This document shows positions 37,835 through 44,770 of a stretch of DNA of 64,000 nucleotides, in pieces. The position numbers and the translations under genes are program-made. The DNA is from Portulaca oleracea (taxonomy: Eukaryota > Streptophyta > Magnoliopsida > Caryophyllales > Portulacaceae): NCBI GenBank assembly GCA_029582165.1, contig CM055872.1, forward strand, positions 28,554,743 to 28,618,742, read 5' to 3'. Within the stretch, counting starts at the first letter, position 1. Each line of letters starts with the position of its first letter. The notes beneath the pieces were generated by a model. It did not search any database and was not told where the DNA came from. It was given only the letters and a program-made list of their open reading frames with translations.

Positions 37835-37892
<58 letters not shown>

Positions 37893-40093
37893 AAGGCAGA
37901 ATTCCCGGAATTGCTGCATATCTAGGACTCGCATAAGGAGCCATATGAGATGAAAATATAAATATGATGTCAGTGTCTTCTCTGTGGATGCTTGCTATCC
38001 TCTCTAAGGCTTTTTTTCTTTTCTTTCACAACATGCTTTTTTAAGTCTCCGGTATTCTTTACCCTTTTTGTTTTTCTGTGACTCTATTCATCAATTCATT
38101 AAATAAAGTCTGACTAGATGCTCCATATCTTCATTTTGTCTTATACATTGTTGCCCCCAGCTTCAGGTCCTGCTGGTGTTGGAACTGATGAAAACAACTC
38201 TGAGCTAGGTTCATCCATTGTGGATGGGCATGTAGAAAACACCGACTCGATTCTGCTTGCTGGTGATGATTTTTCTATGGTTATTCCTCGTGACCAAGCA
38301 CACATGATCCAAAATATAAATTCTCTAATTTCTGAGGTGTGTGATTCCTTTTTCCTGTCCCTTTGCCTATTGTTACCAGGAGGGGGGTTGGAATGGGGGA
38401 AGACCGGAAGAGGATTATGTTCACAATTAATTTATTGCAAATTTGCTTGCAGATAAAAGAGGAGAAAGAGGAGTTAATGCAAGCACTGGTAACTGAAGTT
38501 GCAACAAGTACCAGGCTAAAGGTAATCAATGATGAATGCAGATGCTTTGACGTTTGTGCATGTGGTCCATTCTTTACTCTTGAATGTTGGTTGTAATTAT
38601 CTCTAATCGTTATAGGCAGAGTTAATTACATTTACCCTACCTAACTTATGTGGTAATAATTTTTGCACACCCGACATTTGAGAAATAATTTTCACCCTAC
38701 CTGACATTTAAGTGGTCATAAATTTAAAGCCCCTCAGGTATGTTATAATTGATTTTTTATTGACTTTTCCGGTGAACTATAAAAAAATAAATATGAAGTG
38801 ACCTTTATACCCTTGTTATTAATTCCTTTGACTTTCAATTAAATGTGAAATGACTTTTGTACCCTTAGTATTAATTGTTATGGCATTTTAAAACCCAACC
38901 ACTCTACTGATTCCTCTCCCCCCCCCCCATATAGAAAATGAAAAACCTAACCCCTCCCAAACCACCATGTCTGTCTTCTACTCTCCAACATAGTCTTTTC
39001 CTTCTCAAACTAAAGGGCAACATCGTAATTTCACATAGTGATATATGGGTATTATTGTATTTTTCCATTTCCGATGACAAGTTACCAGATTCTAACACTA
39101 AAAATCACTTTCACTAAATGTCAGGTAGGGTGAAAATTATTTCTCAAATGTTGGATGTGCAAAAATTATTATCACATATGTCAGGTAGGGTAAATGTAAT
39201 TAACTCTTATAGGCATATGGGGACTTTCAAAAGTTTGGAAGTGTGTGAACTACAGAACTAGTGTCAGTTGTGTATAAACTATCAAGTATTTCCATACTTG
39301 GAAAGAGCCTACCTTTTTTCGAAGTCTTTTGTTATGCCTCTTTCCTTGAAGTATCCTGTCTTCAAAGATCCTATGAGGAAACTTTAACTGTTTGCTTGAT
39401 ATCCTTTAATTCGAGGAGTTCTCAGTATACTTTGTGTACGTTGCTTGTCCTTTATCCTTGGGAAAGAAGTTTGGGGTGCTGTGTTTCATTAGCAAATGGA
39501 TTGGACATGCTTGAATAGCAGCAGACTTTTTTTCTTTTCACTGATTAGCTATATCTTAATCTCCACTAAAGATGCACATTTTGGTTTGAAGGATTTGAAC
39601 AAGGAGCTGTCCTATAAGCTCGAAGTTCAGACTCAGAGGTTGGAATTATTGACTGCGCAAAGCATGGCAAATGAGAATGCTGCAATCAAAGAGGCTGTTG
39701 GTTCTCGAGTTGTACAGGAGAGTGTTGCTTATGCTGATGAAGGTGATGAGGTATGGTGGATGCTATATCCCATGTTCATGATTTGTTTTCATTGTGTCTT
39801 CTTGGTATATCTCTTGGAACAATTTTTCTTGGGAACATCTCCTGCATTTCCTTCCCCTCAATAAAATGTGATATTCCATAAAACTAGAACTAAAAGTAAA
39901 AGGACAAGTAAAATGTGTTGTATTTTTAATTGTGCAAGCATAACTGTATGGAACAATTACTAGCTGTCAATTAACATTGAATGTTTAAACTGACTGGTCT
40001 TTGGTGATCCATCAGGTGGTAGAGAGAGTTCTAGGATGGATAATGAAGCTATTTCCAGGTGGGCCCACAAAACGAAGGCCCAGCAGACTCTAA
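11319..40093 (+). CDS. BLI: BLISTER (BLI) homologue, 13 coding exons
   Basis: Exons join as 11319-11375, 15582-16122, 16284-16849, 17872-17991, 21724-21789, 22016-22126, 22801-22877, 31872-31939, 32331-32441, 38161-38336, 38453-38521, 39592-39750, 40016-40093. All borders are GT-AG, phase holds throughout, total 2,199 nt (732 residues; Arabidopsis BLI is about 714). The N-terminus MASAQVL...RKQEHLEAGK and LEEFRKKKAAAKK match BLI. Residues 20-388 are serine-rich and disordered; about 389-700 form an SMC-like coiled coil (HIEDLTQEKFSLQRALEA..., LNKELSYKLEVQTQRLELL); the C-terminus has the conserved VERVLGWIMKLFPGGP. Known role (Arabidopsis): plant-specific protein that binds the Polycomb methyltransferase CLF and affects development and stress genes. 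No stops or frameshifts are seen, so it is probably functional. Introns are hugely expanded by transposons. The start is the first ATG of the conserved N-terminus. Confidence 0.95.
13417..13896. mobile_element. Foldback MITE, family A copy 2
   Basis: Arms GAAAATTGGATTCTGATAGT and inverse at 13870-13896; the same GGACNNT...GGTCC layout as 9256-9775, but the interior (CTCCCGCCCCTAGG, near 13600) is in the opposite orientation. TTTCTT flanks both ends. Confidence 0.7.
14446..14719 (+). mobile_element. 5'-truncated L1 LINE tail
   Basis: Flanked by the 11-bp duplication CTTCCTAATAC (14435-14445, 14720-14730). The sequence decodes, with stops, to the typical L1 C-terminal VIWK..RR...FEGIE...LFFW pattern of the plant L1 ORF2 3' end, then a 3' UTR and an A-rich tail (AAAAAATAAAAATAAAAA). 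Sense orientation relative to BLI. Confidence 0.75.
15090..15130 (+). other. G-rich run with quadruplex potential
   Basis: Successive runs of three to seven G separated by single T or TT, on the BLI sense strand about 450 bases before exon 2. Confidence 0.6.
15582..16122 (+). CDS. BLI: BLI coding exon 2
   Basis: Starts LEEFRKKKAAAKKAAS after TATGCAG; ends one base into a codon before GTGAGT. Lysine/alanine-rich start, then Ser/Gly/Asn-rich disordered sequence. Confidence 0.92.
16284..16849 (+). CDS. BLI: BLI coding exon 3
   Basis: Acceptor TTGGCCAG; the split codon becomes GCA (Ala). Ends GAG CAG before GTATCT. Contains a 16-residue tandem repeat at 16430-16525. Confidence 0.92.
16430..16525 (+). 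repeat. 48-bp in-frame tandem duplication in BLI exon 3
   Basis: Two 48-bp copies (16430-16477, 16478-16525) encode 16-residue units GFDTNAIQNGLLYSSA and GFDTNAIQNGHLYSPA, residues about 249-280. Few differences, so a fairly recent duplication. Confidence 0.9.
16850..17871 (+). other. BLI intron 3
   Basis: About 1 kb. A C-rich then A-rich stretch (17298-17345) may be a decayed retroposon tail. Nothing else recognised. Confidence 0.6.
17872..17991 (+). CDS. BLI: BLI coding exon 4
   Basis: 40 codons, HIEDLTQEKFSLQRALEA to SYNQQ. Start of the coiled-coil region and the best conserved BLI signature. Confidence 0.95.
18241..19075. mobile_element. Tourist/PIF-Harbinger-like element in BLI intron 4
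   Basis: Flanked by TAA (18238-18240, 19076-19078). Termini GGGTGGGTTTGGTAGAAGGA and the inverse TCCTTCCAACTAAACACACTC are an imperfect inverted repeat. 835 bp, no transposase. Confidence 0.65.
19665..19716 (+). other. Poly-T then G-run tract
   Basis: T-rich run followed by G5-T-G13 and two TTTGGGGG repeats, with strong quadruplex potential on the BLI sense strand in intron 4. Another G-run lies at 19863-19875. Confidence 0.6.
20153..21352. mobile_element. hAT-like nested repeat in BLI intron 4
   Basis: Outer inverted termini GGGGTGTAAATGAGCTGAGCC and GGC..CGGCCCTTTTACATCC, with TTGTGAC near both flanks. The inner part is rich in GGGTCA/TGACCC words. A family A foldback (20357-20874) is nested inside. 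Class assignment is tentative. Confidence 0.5.
20357..20874. mobile_element. Foldback MITE, family A copy 3
   Basis: Starts AAAATTGGATTCTTAATAAT and ends with the inverse; shares the interior of copy 1, including TCATAATAATT, TCTCAAAAAAATAATTTAAAA and the GGAGCAGGAA word. Confidence 0.75.
21724..21789 (+). CDS. BLI: BLI coding exon 5
   Basis: 22 codons (ASIVTQLKAEIERMQGEIKA...), phase 0 at both ends, acceptor ATGTCCAG, donor GTTAGT. Confidence 0.92.
22016..22126 (+). CDS. BLI: BLI coding exon 6
   Basis: 37 codons (VELEATKAEYMNAQ...VIGLEEK). The acceptor is a tandem CAGTAG: only the second AG gives an open exon, because use of the first adds an in-frame TAG. Confidence 0.9.
22127..22800 (+). 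other. BLI intron 6
   Basis: 674 bases; no repeat or gene recognised. Confidence 0.6.
22801..22877 (+). CDS. BLI: BLI coding exon 7
   Basis: Acceptor AATTTGTAG, sequence ALRLRSNELKLEREL..., ends in AA of a Lys codon before GTATTC. The next intron (9 kb) is the largest of the gene. Confidence 0.92.
22960..24316 (-). repeat. 3' LTR (left copy)
   Basis: Direct repeat of 26357-27722. The integrase C-terminal frame of the element continues across the polypurine tract into this LTR, ending at 24097. Confidence 0.9.
24097..24490 (-). pseudogene. gypsy integrase C-terminus fused after deletion
   Basis: GPFEVLEKIGDNAYKLDL and ATFNIADLRPYF are the conserved tail of chromovirus-type integrases. A Ser/Gln-rich extension runs over the polypurine tract into the LTR, stopping at 24097. 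The rest of pol is absent. Confidence 0.8.
24317..24324 (-). other. Polypurine tract
   Basis: GAGGAGGA-type purines on the - strand immediately before the 3' LTR TGATGGAGACC. Confidence 0.55.
24490..26301 (-). pseudogene. gypsy gag plus protease start, interrupted
   Basis: ATG at 26301 (MAGTSK...). A coiled acidic N-terminus (residues 10-45), Arg-rich stretch, then gag core IDIPEYAGELDPDVFLDWLQ followed by TVERMFDLKEVSED. The frame is broken there by an inserted repeat (about 25155-25858) and resumes with a Pro/Tyr-rich linker and a CCHC zinc knuckle CFGCQGLGHIASEC (about 24875-24835), an acidic tail, an in-frame TAA at 24630, and a protease start with LIIDGGNCTN. The frame then meets an out-of-frame fusion to the integrase tail near 24490. 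Gag is therefore not intact in this copy. Confidence 0.8.
25155..25858. mobile_element. Repeat inserted in gag, UTR-like content (copy 1)
   Basis: Splits the gag frame. Contains two copies of a GGACACGG..TCCAAGGGTCCGACATGG motif, an AT-rich part, CCCTAG and CT-rich leader-like sequence, and GGTTTCGTTCTTTGGC. About 490 bp recur at 35855-36350. Probably a TIR-type DNA element carrying a captured gene leader; class uncertain. Confidence 0.55.
26342..26353 (-). other. Primer-binding site (tRNA-iMet type)
   Basis: On the - strand, TGGTATCAAAAC lies three bases after the 5' LTR, close to the TGGTATCAGAGC complementary to initiator methionine tRNA. Confidence 0.6.
26357..27722 (-). repeat. 5' LTR (right copy)
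   Basis: Starts TGATGTATGCAAGC and ends GGTCTCCATCA on the + strand. A few substitutions and small indels relative to the left copy. Confidence 0.9.
28162..28330. repeat. 85-bp tandem duplication in intron 7
   Basis: TTTGAACTTxTTAGATTTTT units at 28162 and 28247, both ending in GATAGAACCCTGTCTATT. Confidence 0.8.
28759..29861. mobile_element. Tourist-like MITE split by a LINE
   Basis: TAA on both sides (28756-28758, 29862-29864). Termini GGCCCTGTTTGGCAA and TTGCCAAATGAGGCC. Removing the inner LINE leaves about 260 bp with inverted AAAAGCTATT/AGCTTTTT motifs, a typical size for Tourist. Confidence 0.8.
28972..29813 (-). mobile_element. 5'-truncated LINE with RNase H, nested in Tourist MITE
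   Basis: An 11-bp duplication CTCAAAAAGCT flanks it (28961-28971, 29814-29824), and a T-run at 28973-28983 is the poly(A) tail. The open frame on - (29810 to 29006, about 268 codons) starts within the zinc-binding region of reverse transcriptase (FFCPLAVEVW) and continues with a plant LINE RNase H-like domain: KTKLNFDGG, EIEEARACLFGL, VEGDYLSLISKL, GNRVAHALAH. The catalytic acidic residues appear present. No frame lesions, so a young copy, but it lacks endonuclease and RT. Confidence 0.88.
30573..31095. mobile_element. Foldback MITE in BLI intron 7
   Basis: Inverted arms GGTTTTTGGATG/CATCCGAAAACC and TTGGACAATAAT repeats facing each other; a 12-bp direct repeat CTTTTAAAAAAA flanks both sides (30561-30572, 31096-31107). 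523 bp. Confidence 0.75.
31872..31939 (+). CDS. BLI: BLI coding exon 8
   Basis: Acceptor TTTTTTGCAG; completes AAG (Lys) and reads KKLASLDKDRQDLLQTIDAL; ends in G before GTTTGT. Confidence 0.92.
32331..32441 (+). CDS. BLI: BLI coding exon 9
   Basis: Completes GAG (Glu), reads EKRLLQSKFQKASAIG...STNDL; ends in G before GTTTGT. Confidence 0.9.
   Translation, partial: RRDYYNLNFRKLLLLELQKILTRDMQRGMLQFLRMI
32758..34226 (-). mobile_element. LINE fragment with (AT)n tail, copy 1, split by family D foldback
   Basis: On -, sequence decodes to a zinc-binding RT tail (ANRCYMCNKDCESNEHL-like near 34195-34150) and, beyond the inserted element, AEFEGRHKKLTLASIVYHI. The 3' end (GAGTATCTTGTACTCG) is followed by an AT-dinucleotide run (32758-32804) in place of poly(A). 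It resembles 37375-37890. Frames are broken. Confidence 0.65.
33146..34090. mobile_element. Foldback MITE, family D copy 2
   Basis: GAGTAAATTACATTTACCC at the left and the inverse at the right; CCAATTAG duplicated (33138-33145, 34091-34098). 945 bp, with a longer interior than copies 1 and 4. It interrupts the LINE fragment. Confidence 0.75.
34236..34977. mobile_element. Foldback MITE, family E (MULE-like)
   Basis: Arms GAACTAATTAGG...CCCATTGAGGTTTTGTGAAAG and the inverse; perfect 9-bp duplication TTTGTAATC (34227-34235, 34978-34986). 742 bp. Confidence 0.82.
35090..35850. mobile_element. Foldback MITE, family D copy 3, inverted
   Basis: The right end GGTAGGGTAAATGTAATTTA matches the family D terminus. 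Positions 35140-35660 are the reverse complement of 33390-33900 (for example TTCTGC...CCAATACGATATCGAT versus ATCTATATCGTATTGG). The left end is divergent or truncated. Confidence 0.65.
35855..36350. mobile_element. UTR-like repeat, copy 2
   Basis: Shares AAAAAGCCCAAAAAA, AAACCCTAG, CT-rich leader, CGATCTAGGGTTTGCCA and GGTTTCGTTCTTTGGC with 25380-25860. Ends GTCGAGTCCAGGTAACGTAG, matching the inverse of the other copy's start. Confidence 0.55.
36360..37370. mobile_element. TIR element with perfect 21-bp ends
   Basis: CGGTTTTGCTATACGTCGCC (plus one more C) at 36360-36380 and its exact inverse at 37350-37370. AT-rich flanks ATATATGTA/ATAGATATA agree at 7 of 9 bases, consistent with a MULE-type 9-bp duplication. 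1,011 bp, no transposase. Confidence 0.75.
37375..37890 (-). mobile_element. LINE fragment with (AT)n tail, copy 2
   Basis: On -, the RT-associated zinc motif NRCLLCECAPESNNHLFFEC is followed by broken frame and the same 3' end as copy 1 (TACAAGATACCCGGGCATAC on +). AT-dinucleotide runs lie at both ends (37375-37406 and 37840-37890). Confidence 0.7.
38161..38336 (+). CDS. BLI: BLI coding exon 10
   Basis: Acceptor TTGCCCCCAG; completes GCT (Ala); SGPAGVGTDENNSELGSS... to NSLISE, then GTGTGT. Confidence 0.9.
38453..38521 (+). CDS. BLI: BLI coding exon 11
   Basis: 23 codons, IKEEKEELMQALVTEVATST to RLK; acceptor GCTTGCAG, donor GTAATC. Confidence 0.92.
38619..39206. mobile_element. Foldback MITE, family D copy 4 in BLI intron 11
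   Basis: GAGTTAATTACATTTACCC / GGGTAAATGTAATTAACTC with a perfect 9-bp duplication TTATAGGCA (38610-38618, 39207-39215). 588 bp. This is the clearest copy and defines the family as MULE-type by target-site length. Confidence 0.88.
39592..39750 (+). CDS. BLI: BLI coding exon 12
   Basis: 53 codons, DLNKELSYKLEVQTQRLELL to YADEGDE; acceptor TTTGAAG (weak pyrimidine tract), donor GTATGG. Confidence 0.92.
40016..40093 (+). CDS. BLI: BLI coding exon 13 (terminal)
   Basis: 25 codons plus TAA: VVERVLGWIMKLFPGGP then basic TKRRPSRL. Conserved BLI C-terminus. Confidence 0.92.
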   Translation: MVERVLGWIMKLFPGGPTKRRPSRL

Positions 40094-40840
40094 AAAGTCG
40101 AAGTTACCCACCCTGATGAAAGCAGGTTAGAATTTAGTCTTCTGCAGTTGCATATTTGAGGAGGGCTAGGTATAGGAAGGATACATACACTGTATATCAT
40201 CAGAGCTTAAATTTTTTTAAATTTTTTTTTTGGGTCCATTCTTCTTCCAGCGGAGGGGATAAGAAAGAGGTAAGTGGCTAAGTGGTTTTTCTTTTGTACT
40301 ACTTTTCGAGATCCGAGTCACCGAGTGTGGTGTTTCTTTGACACTTGACAGTTGACACACGACAATTGTTCCCATTTACTTGTAGCATTTTGTAAGGATC
40401 CAAGAATGGTTCACTCCCGTCTCCACTGATAGTTGAATGCTACAGCAAAATTCAATTTATCATTTTTCCCTGTCTAGCAAAATGGCAAGGTACTGAATCC
40501 ACAACAATTTGAAATGGCTATATTTTTAGATAGGCCTGTCACACAAGGTTTCAGTTTGTTTTCTAATTTTTTTCGCCCCTTATGTGTATGCGTGTGTGTG
40601 TGTTTTTTTTTGGCGGGCAATGACATGATTTTTGAATCAACATGCTGACTAAACATCTTGAATTGCCTATGTTTTATGTTTTATGATTATACATAATAAG
40701 CTTTTTTAGTAATTATACATGTTTTTTTTTTTCTATAGAAACTTTTTGGCCAATTTTGTAAAATGATAAAAGTGATTTTGAATAATCTTTCAATTGGGAA
40801 AGGAGAAAGGTAAAAGAGAAACAGACATAATGTTTAGAGA
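40094..40840 (+). other. BLI 3' UTR and downstream flank
   Basis: Follows the BLI stop. T-rich stretches at 40200-40230 and a (GT) stretch near 40590. I see no canonical AATAAA in the first 300 bases, so the poly(A) site is unassigned. No gene. Confidence 0.5.
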
Positions 40841-42620
40841 TGGCGATGGGTCGGGTAGAGCTGTACTTAGACCTGTCAAAGTTCATTCGAAATTCAATAT
40901 CTGAACTCAATGACCCGAAGCTCATACCCGAACTGACATCCGAAGTGAGATGAACTGATTATGACCGGAAAATCTGAAATGATTCGACCCAAAACTGAGT
41001 TGAACCCAAGATCTATTATGAATCAAAACGACTCACACCGGAAATGATCCGCATCAAAACTGAATTGAACCTGAAATTTCAGATACAAGCTAGCCATGAG
41101 AACACTATCAAACTGTTGAAATACAATTCATGCAACCACAAATAAAATGCCACAATTTTTTATTAATGCATTTTGCATTATAGTCTATTGACAGATAAAT
41201 ATGCAAATGATAATTTTTTATTAATACATGGTTGACATTGGAATTTGCGTTGTCTCCTAAACAGTAGTAAGCGGTACATACAAAATAATTACGTCAGAAA
41301 AAATAACAATGTCAACTCCAAATTCATTTTCTTCCTATGTTTATCCTTTGTTTGCATTTCATATTCCTGAATGTTTTGCTCCATGACTATACGTTTCATA
41401 GGTTCTTGATATATTTCTTGATATATAAAATATTCTCGAGAGAAATTTTAGTATTTTCAAAGTGTTCAGGATCGGCAAAATTTTGGTTGCTAGGACACTC
41501 ATAAATCATGGATTAAATTTCTCTCACCCTTGTATAACCATGTAAATCAATTAATCAGGTGATTAATAAACCAAGGGTCAAACGTTTGCTAGTTTGGACA
41601 TGGGTTGGATATTCAATTATGTCATTGTCATTTGGTTTATATCTAAGATCTTGACTAAAGTTTTTTGAGTAGTTTAGGCCCAAATACCCGATGTTACCCT
41701 ACCCGAATGCAACCTGATTCGAACACTACCTGACCCAAATGAAACCCAACCCTATGTACACTTAACCCAGAATAGACTTGAAACCATTATCCAAATATAA
41801 ACTTACCCGAACTATACTTGAACTGAACCGGCCGCACCGTAAAGATCTTCACCCAAAGTCAATCCAAACCAAACTGAAGATAGGTTCACCCAGAGTCAAC
41901 CCGAACCCAAGGTCAACCCAACCCGAACTCGAATATGTATTCGAAAACCTCTCACCTATAGCTTACTCGAACCGAAGTATGATTGACCCAAACCGAAACC
42001 AAACAACCGATTTGATAGGTCTACTTGTACCTTTACCCTTGTCCATTTTCAAAAAATCATTATGCTTTTCCATGTCTAGTGGGTATTAAATATGAGCATT
42101 CTTACCCATACCCATCAGGCATGTCGATCTTGCGGGTATTATTCGGATAAAATAAACGATTAAAATATATGATCCATTTTATATCCATATGCGCAAATTG
42201 ATGGGTCGTGCTTGGGTATTTTAGGGGGCAATGATGTTTGGGCAGTAGACCTAAACTATGCAAATAGGATATCATCACAAGAATAAGAGGAAAGAACATA
42301 TCAACACGAATTCACGTACCCAAATTAAACTCACGCACGAAACTAGAAACAATTCATCACACTTGTACTGAATATAATACTAGATTACTAGAATAAGATG
42401 GATGAACATATACACTCAAATTCAACAAACAAAAATATAAATCACATATAAATACAAATCATAGTCCACAGATGTAACTGAAATTGCTACAATAAGCAAA
42501 ATGGAGAGTCTGCAACGCTAATTACCACTTGTTTTAATTGTTATTCGGGCCAGGTGCGGGTGCGAGTGCGGGTACAAGTACGGGTTGGGTAGATTCTGTA
42601 TCTGTACCCTACCCGACGTG
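40840..42620. mobile_element. Nested GGGTA/ACCCGAAC-rich dispersed repeats
   Basis: An inner element (about 40861-42030) has inverted termini TACTTAGACCTGTCAAA / TTTGATAGGTCTACTTGTA and many ACCCGAA words. It sits in an outer element bounded by GGGTCGGGTA (40850) and TACCCTACCCGACG (42607). No protein domain. Confidence 0.45.
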
Positions 42621-43430
42621 ATGGAGATTGGCTTAGGGTTGGTCTCACCTTTGGGGATCCAAGATTCATAGAGGATGATGGAGATCAGTCCAACTTAAGG
42701 TCACGTCCAATCCCAAGAGAACATCCTAGCCAAGCAATCTAAGGGGGACGTCCAAAGTCACATGAAAGACAAGTTTTAGGAGTAATTGTATTTTCATTAT
42801 TATTAGATAAGTTTGTTATAGTAGTATTTGTGTTTTCCTAATTAGTAGCTAAGTTAGTTATAGATATTTTCCTTATTAGTATTAATTAAGTTGTAAGACA
42901 TAAAGCCAAAGTAGGAGTTGTGTGTGTGTGACGTCTAGAAGGAGATAGGAGAGACGCCAATTAGGAGAATCTTAGTCTTGGATGGCTAATTTTGTAACTA
43001 ATCCAATAAGGATTAGGAAAGCCAAATCCTAGAAGGACTCATACAATTGTAACTAATCCCCTTAGGATTAGGAAATCCAAATCCTATAAGGATTTGGTTA
43101 CTTAGGCGTCAAGTCATTAGTCCTAGTAGGATTAGGACTTAGTCTAGTATAAATAGGGAGGTTTATAAACAGTCTAGACACACTGATTTCGATTATGATA
43201 ATATACAAACGAGCTTTGCTCACTTGAGAGTCTTCTCTTTCTTTTCTACTATTGTATCTTGAATTGGCTATTCAAGTGGTGAGGTAGAGCTTGTCTCTTT
43301 TATTTAGAAGGTGTTTCTGTAACTAAGTAAAGGAACAAGAAGCCATAGGGATTATGCTTGTGGTGTTTCTGTATCAAGTTCAAATCCCTTGAACTATCCT
43401 ATCTATCTATCTTTAGTTAGATACCCTACA
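42620..43430 (+). repeat. Possible LTR U3-R-U5 fragment
   Basis: AT-rich upstream with TCCTAATAAGGATT-like internal repeats, TATAAATAG at about 43149 followed 30-40 bases later by a leader-like ACACACTGATTT stretch and CT-rich DNA. Looks like a retrotransposon promoter, but termini are not certain. Confidence 0.4.
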
Positions 43431-43554
43431 AACCCTAAGGCTTTTCGTGAATCCCCACCCTTTGTAAGATTGGTTGCACGTCACATATTGATTATCCATC
43501 ATCCGAAGTTCATCCTCATGACGATCTCTAGTCTGCCGGGGATGCCACTGACAC

Positions 43555-43745
43555 AACCATCCGCATCGGGCAAATCTGATTCGCCTCGGGAAAATCTGTT
43601 GGGCATCACCATTAACGTCGGGAAAATCCGATTCGCCTAGGGGGAATCCATTAGGCATCATCAACATCGATTCGCCTCGGGAGGATCTGTTGGACATCAT
43701 CAACTACATCGAGAAAATCCGATATATCTCGGGAAGATCCGATGG
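43555..43745. repeat. Tandem array, about 54-bp unit
   Basis: About four copies of an ATCGGGAAAATCCGATTCGCC-type unit ending in GGCATCATCA. Located in the presumptive 3' UTR of the retroelement ending at 46587. Confidence 0.7.
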
Positions 43746-43844
43746 GTATCATCGACACCGGGAAAGACTGGGACATCGACAGAAACAAAGGAGAAATGGA
43801 GGTCATCGGCGATCAATCTGCCAAACAGGGAGCCATCACTGACA

Positions 43845-44205
43845 CCACGTCGCCGCTAAAAGGCGCCATCATCATCCATCATCTGGCCGCCACGCCGCTA
43901 AAAGGTGCCATCATCATCCATCATCCGGCCGCCACATAAAAGAGCGCCGACAGCATCCATCTTCCGATCGCCACATAAAAGAGCACCGACAGCATCCACC
44001 CTCACAACCCAAAACCGATGGCCCTAAGACTGCGGCCCGGAGATTTCCAAAGCTTAGCTAAAAATCTGAACCCATTAGCATTTCCAAAAACTAATACTTA
44101 ATTTTCTTGTGATTTTCACGTTGCCACATAAAAGAGCACCATCATCCGGTAGCTACATAAAAGAGCACCATCATCCGGTAGCCACATAAAAGAGCACCAT
44201 CAGCG
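43845..44205. repeat. Tandem GCCACATAAAAGAGCACC arrays
   Basis: Repeats of CGCTAAAAGG.GCCATCATCATCCATCATC, then CCACATAAAAGAGCACCGACAGCATCC and CCACATAAAAGAGCACCATCATCCGGTAG, interrupted at 44000-44110. The same core word reappears at 44685. Confidence 0.7.
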
Positions 44206-44207
44206 AT

Positions 44208-44670
44208 AGTCGTTCAACGGTTGCCACCTAAAGGCCTCCAACAATGTCATCAGCGAAAGTCGTCCAACGGTTGCCACTCAAAGGCCTCCAACGATGTCTT
44301 CAGCAACAGTCGTCCAACATGTTCCACATAAAGGTCTCTGACGATGTTAGCAACAACAGTCGTTCAAACGGATGCCACATAAAGGTCTCCAACGACATTC
44401 TCAGCATCAGTCGTCCAACGGTTGCCACCTAAAGGTTATCGACGACCTCATCAGCCGCAGCAGTCGTCCAAACAGATTCCACTTAAAGGTCTCCAACGAC
44501 ATTCTCAGCATCAGTTGTCCAACGGTTGCCACCTAAAGGTTACCGACGACCTCTTCATCAGCGTCAGTCGTGCAACGGATTCCACTTAAAGGTCTCCAAC
44601 GACATCTTCAGCAGCAGTCGTCTAACGGTTGCCACCTAAAGGTTACCGACGACATCATCATCAGCAACAT
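44208..44670. repeat. Nine-copy tandem array, about 51-bp unit
   Basis: Units begin GTCGTCCAACGGTTGCCACC and continue TAAAGGTCTCCAACGACATC with CAGCA linkers, alternating between two subtypes (GTTGCCACCTAAAGGTTACC and GATTCCACTTAAAGGTCTCC) in the second half, which suggests a higher-order dimer. Confidence 0.8.
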
Positions 44671-44755
44671 CATGTGGTCGCCATATAAAAGAGCACCGCC
44701 AGCATGAAGACAGACATGAAGTCTACTTTGACCTTCGTCCTATTCGGACTCGATC

Positions 44756-44770
44756 AAAGTGGGGGCTCTC
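44756..44770 (+). other. Polypurine tract
   Basis: AAAGTGGGGGCTCTC directly before TGTAGACACC, the usual form in TAT/Ogre-type elements. Confidence 0.7.

Noticed and set aside
41778..42089. ORF rich in Pro/Asn/Arg
   Set aside because: Reading of ACCCGAA-type repeat words; no domain.
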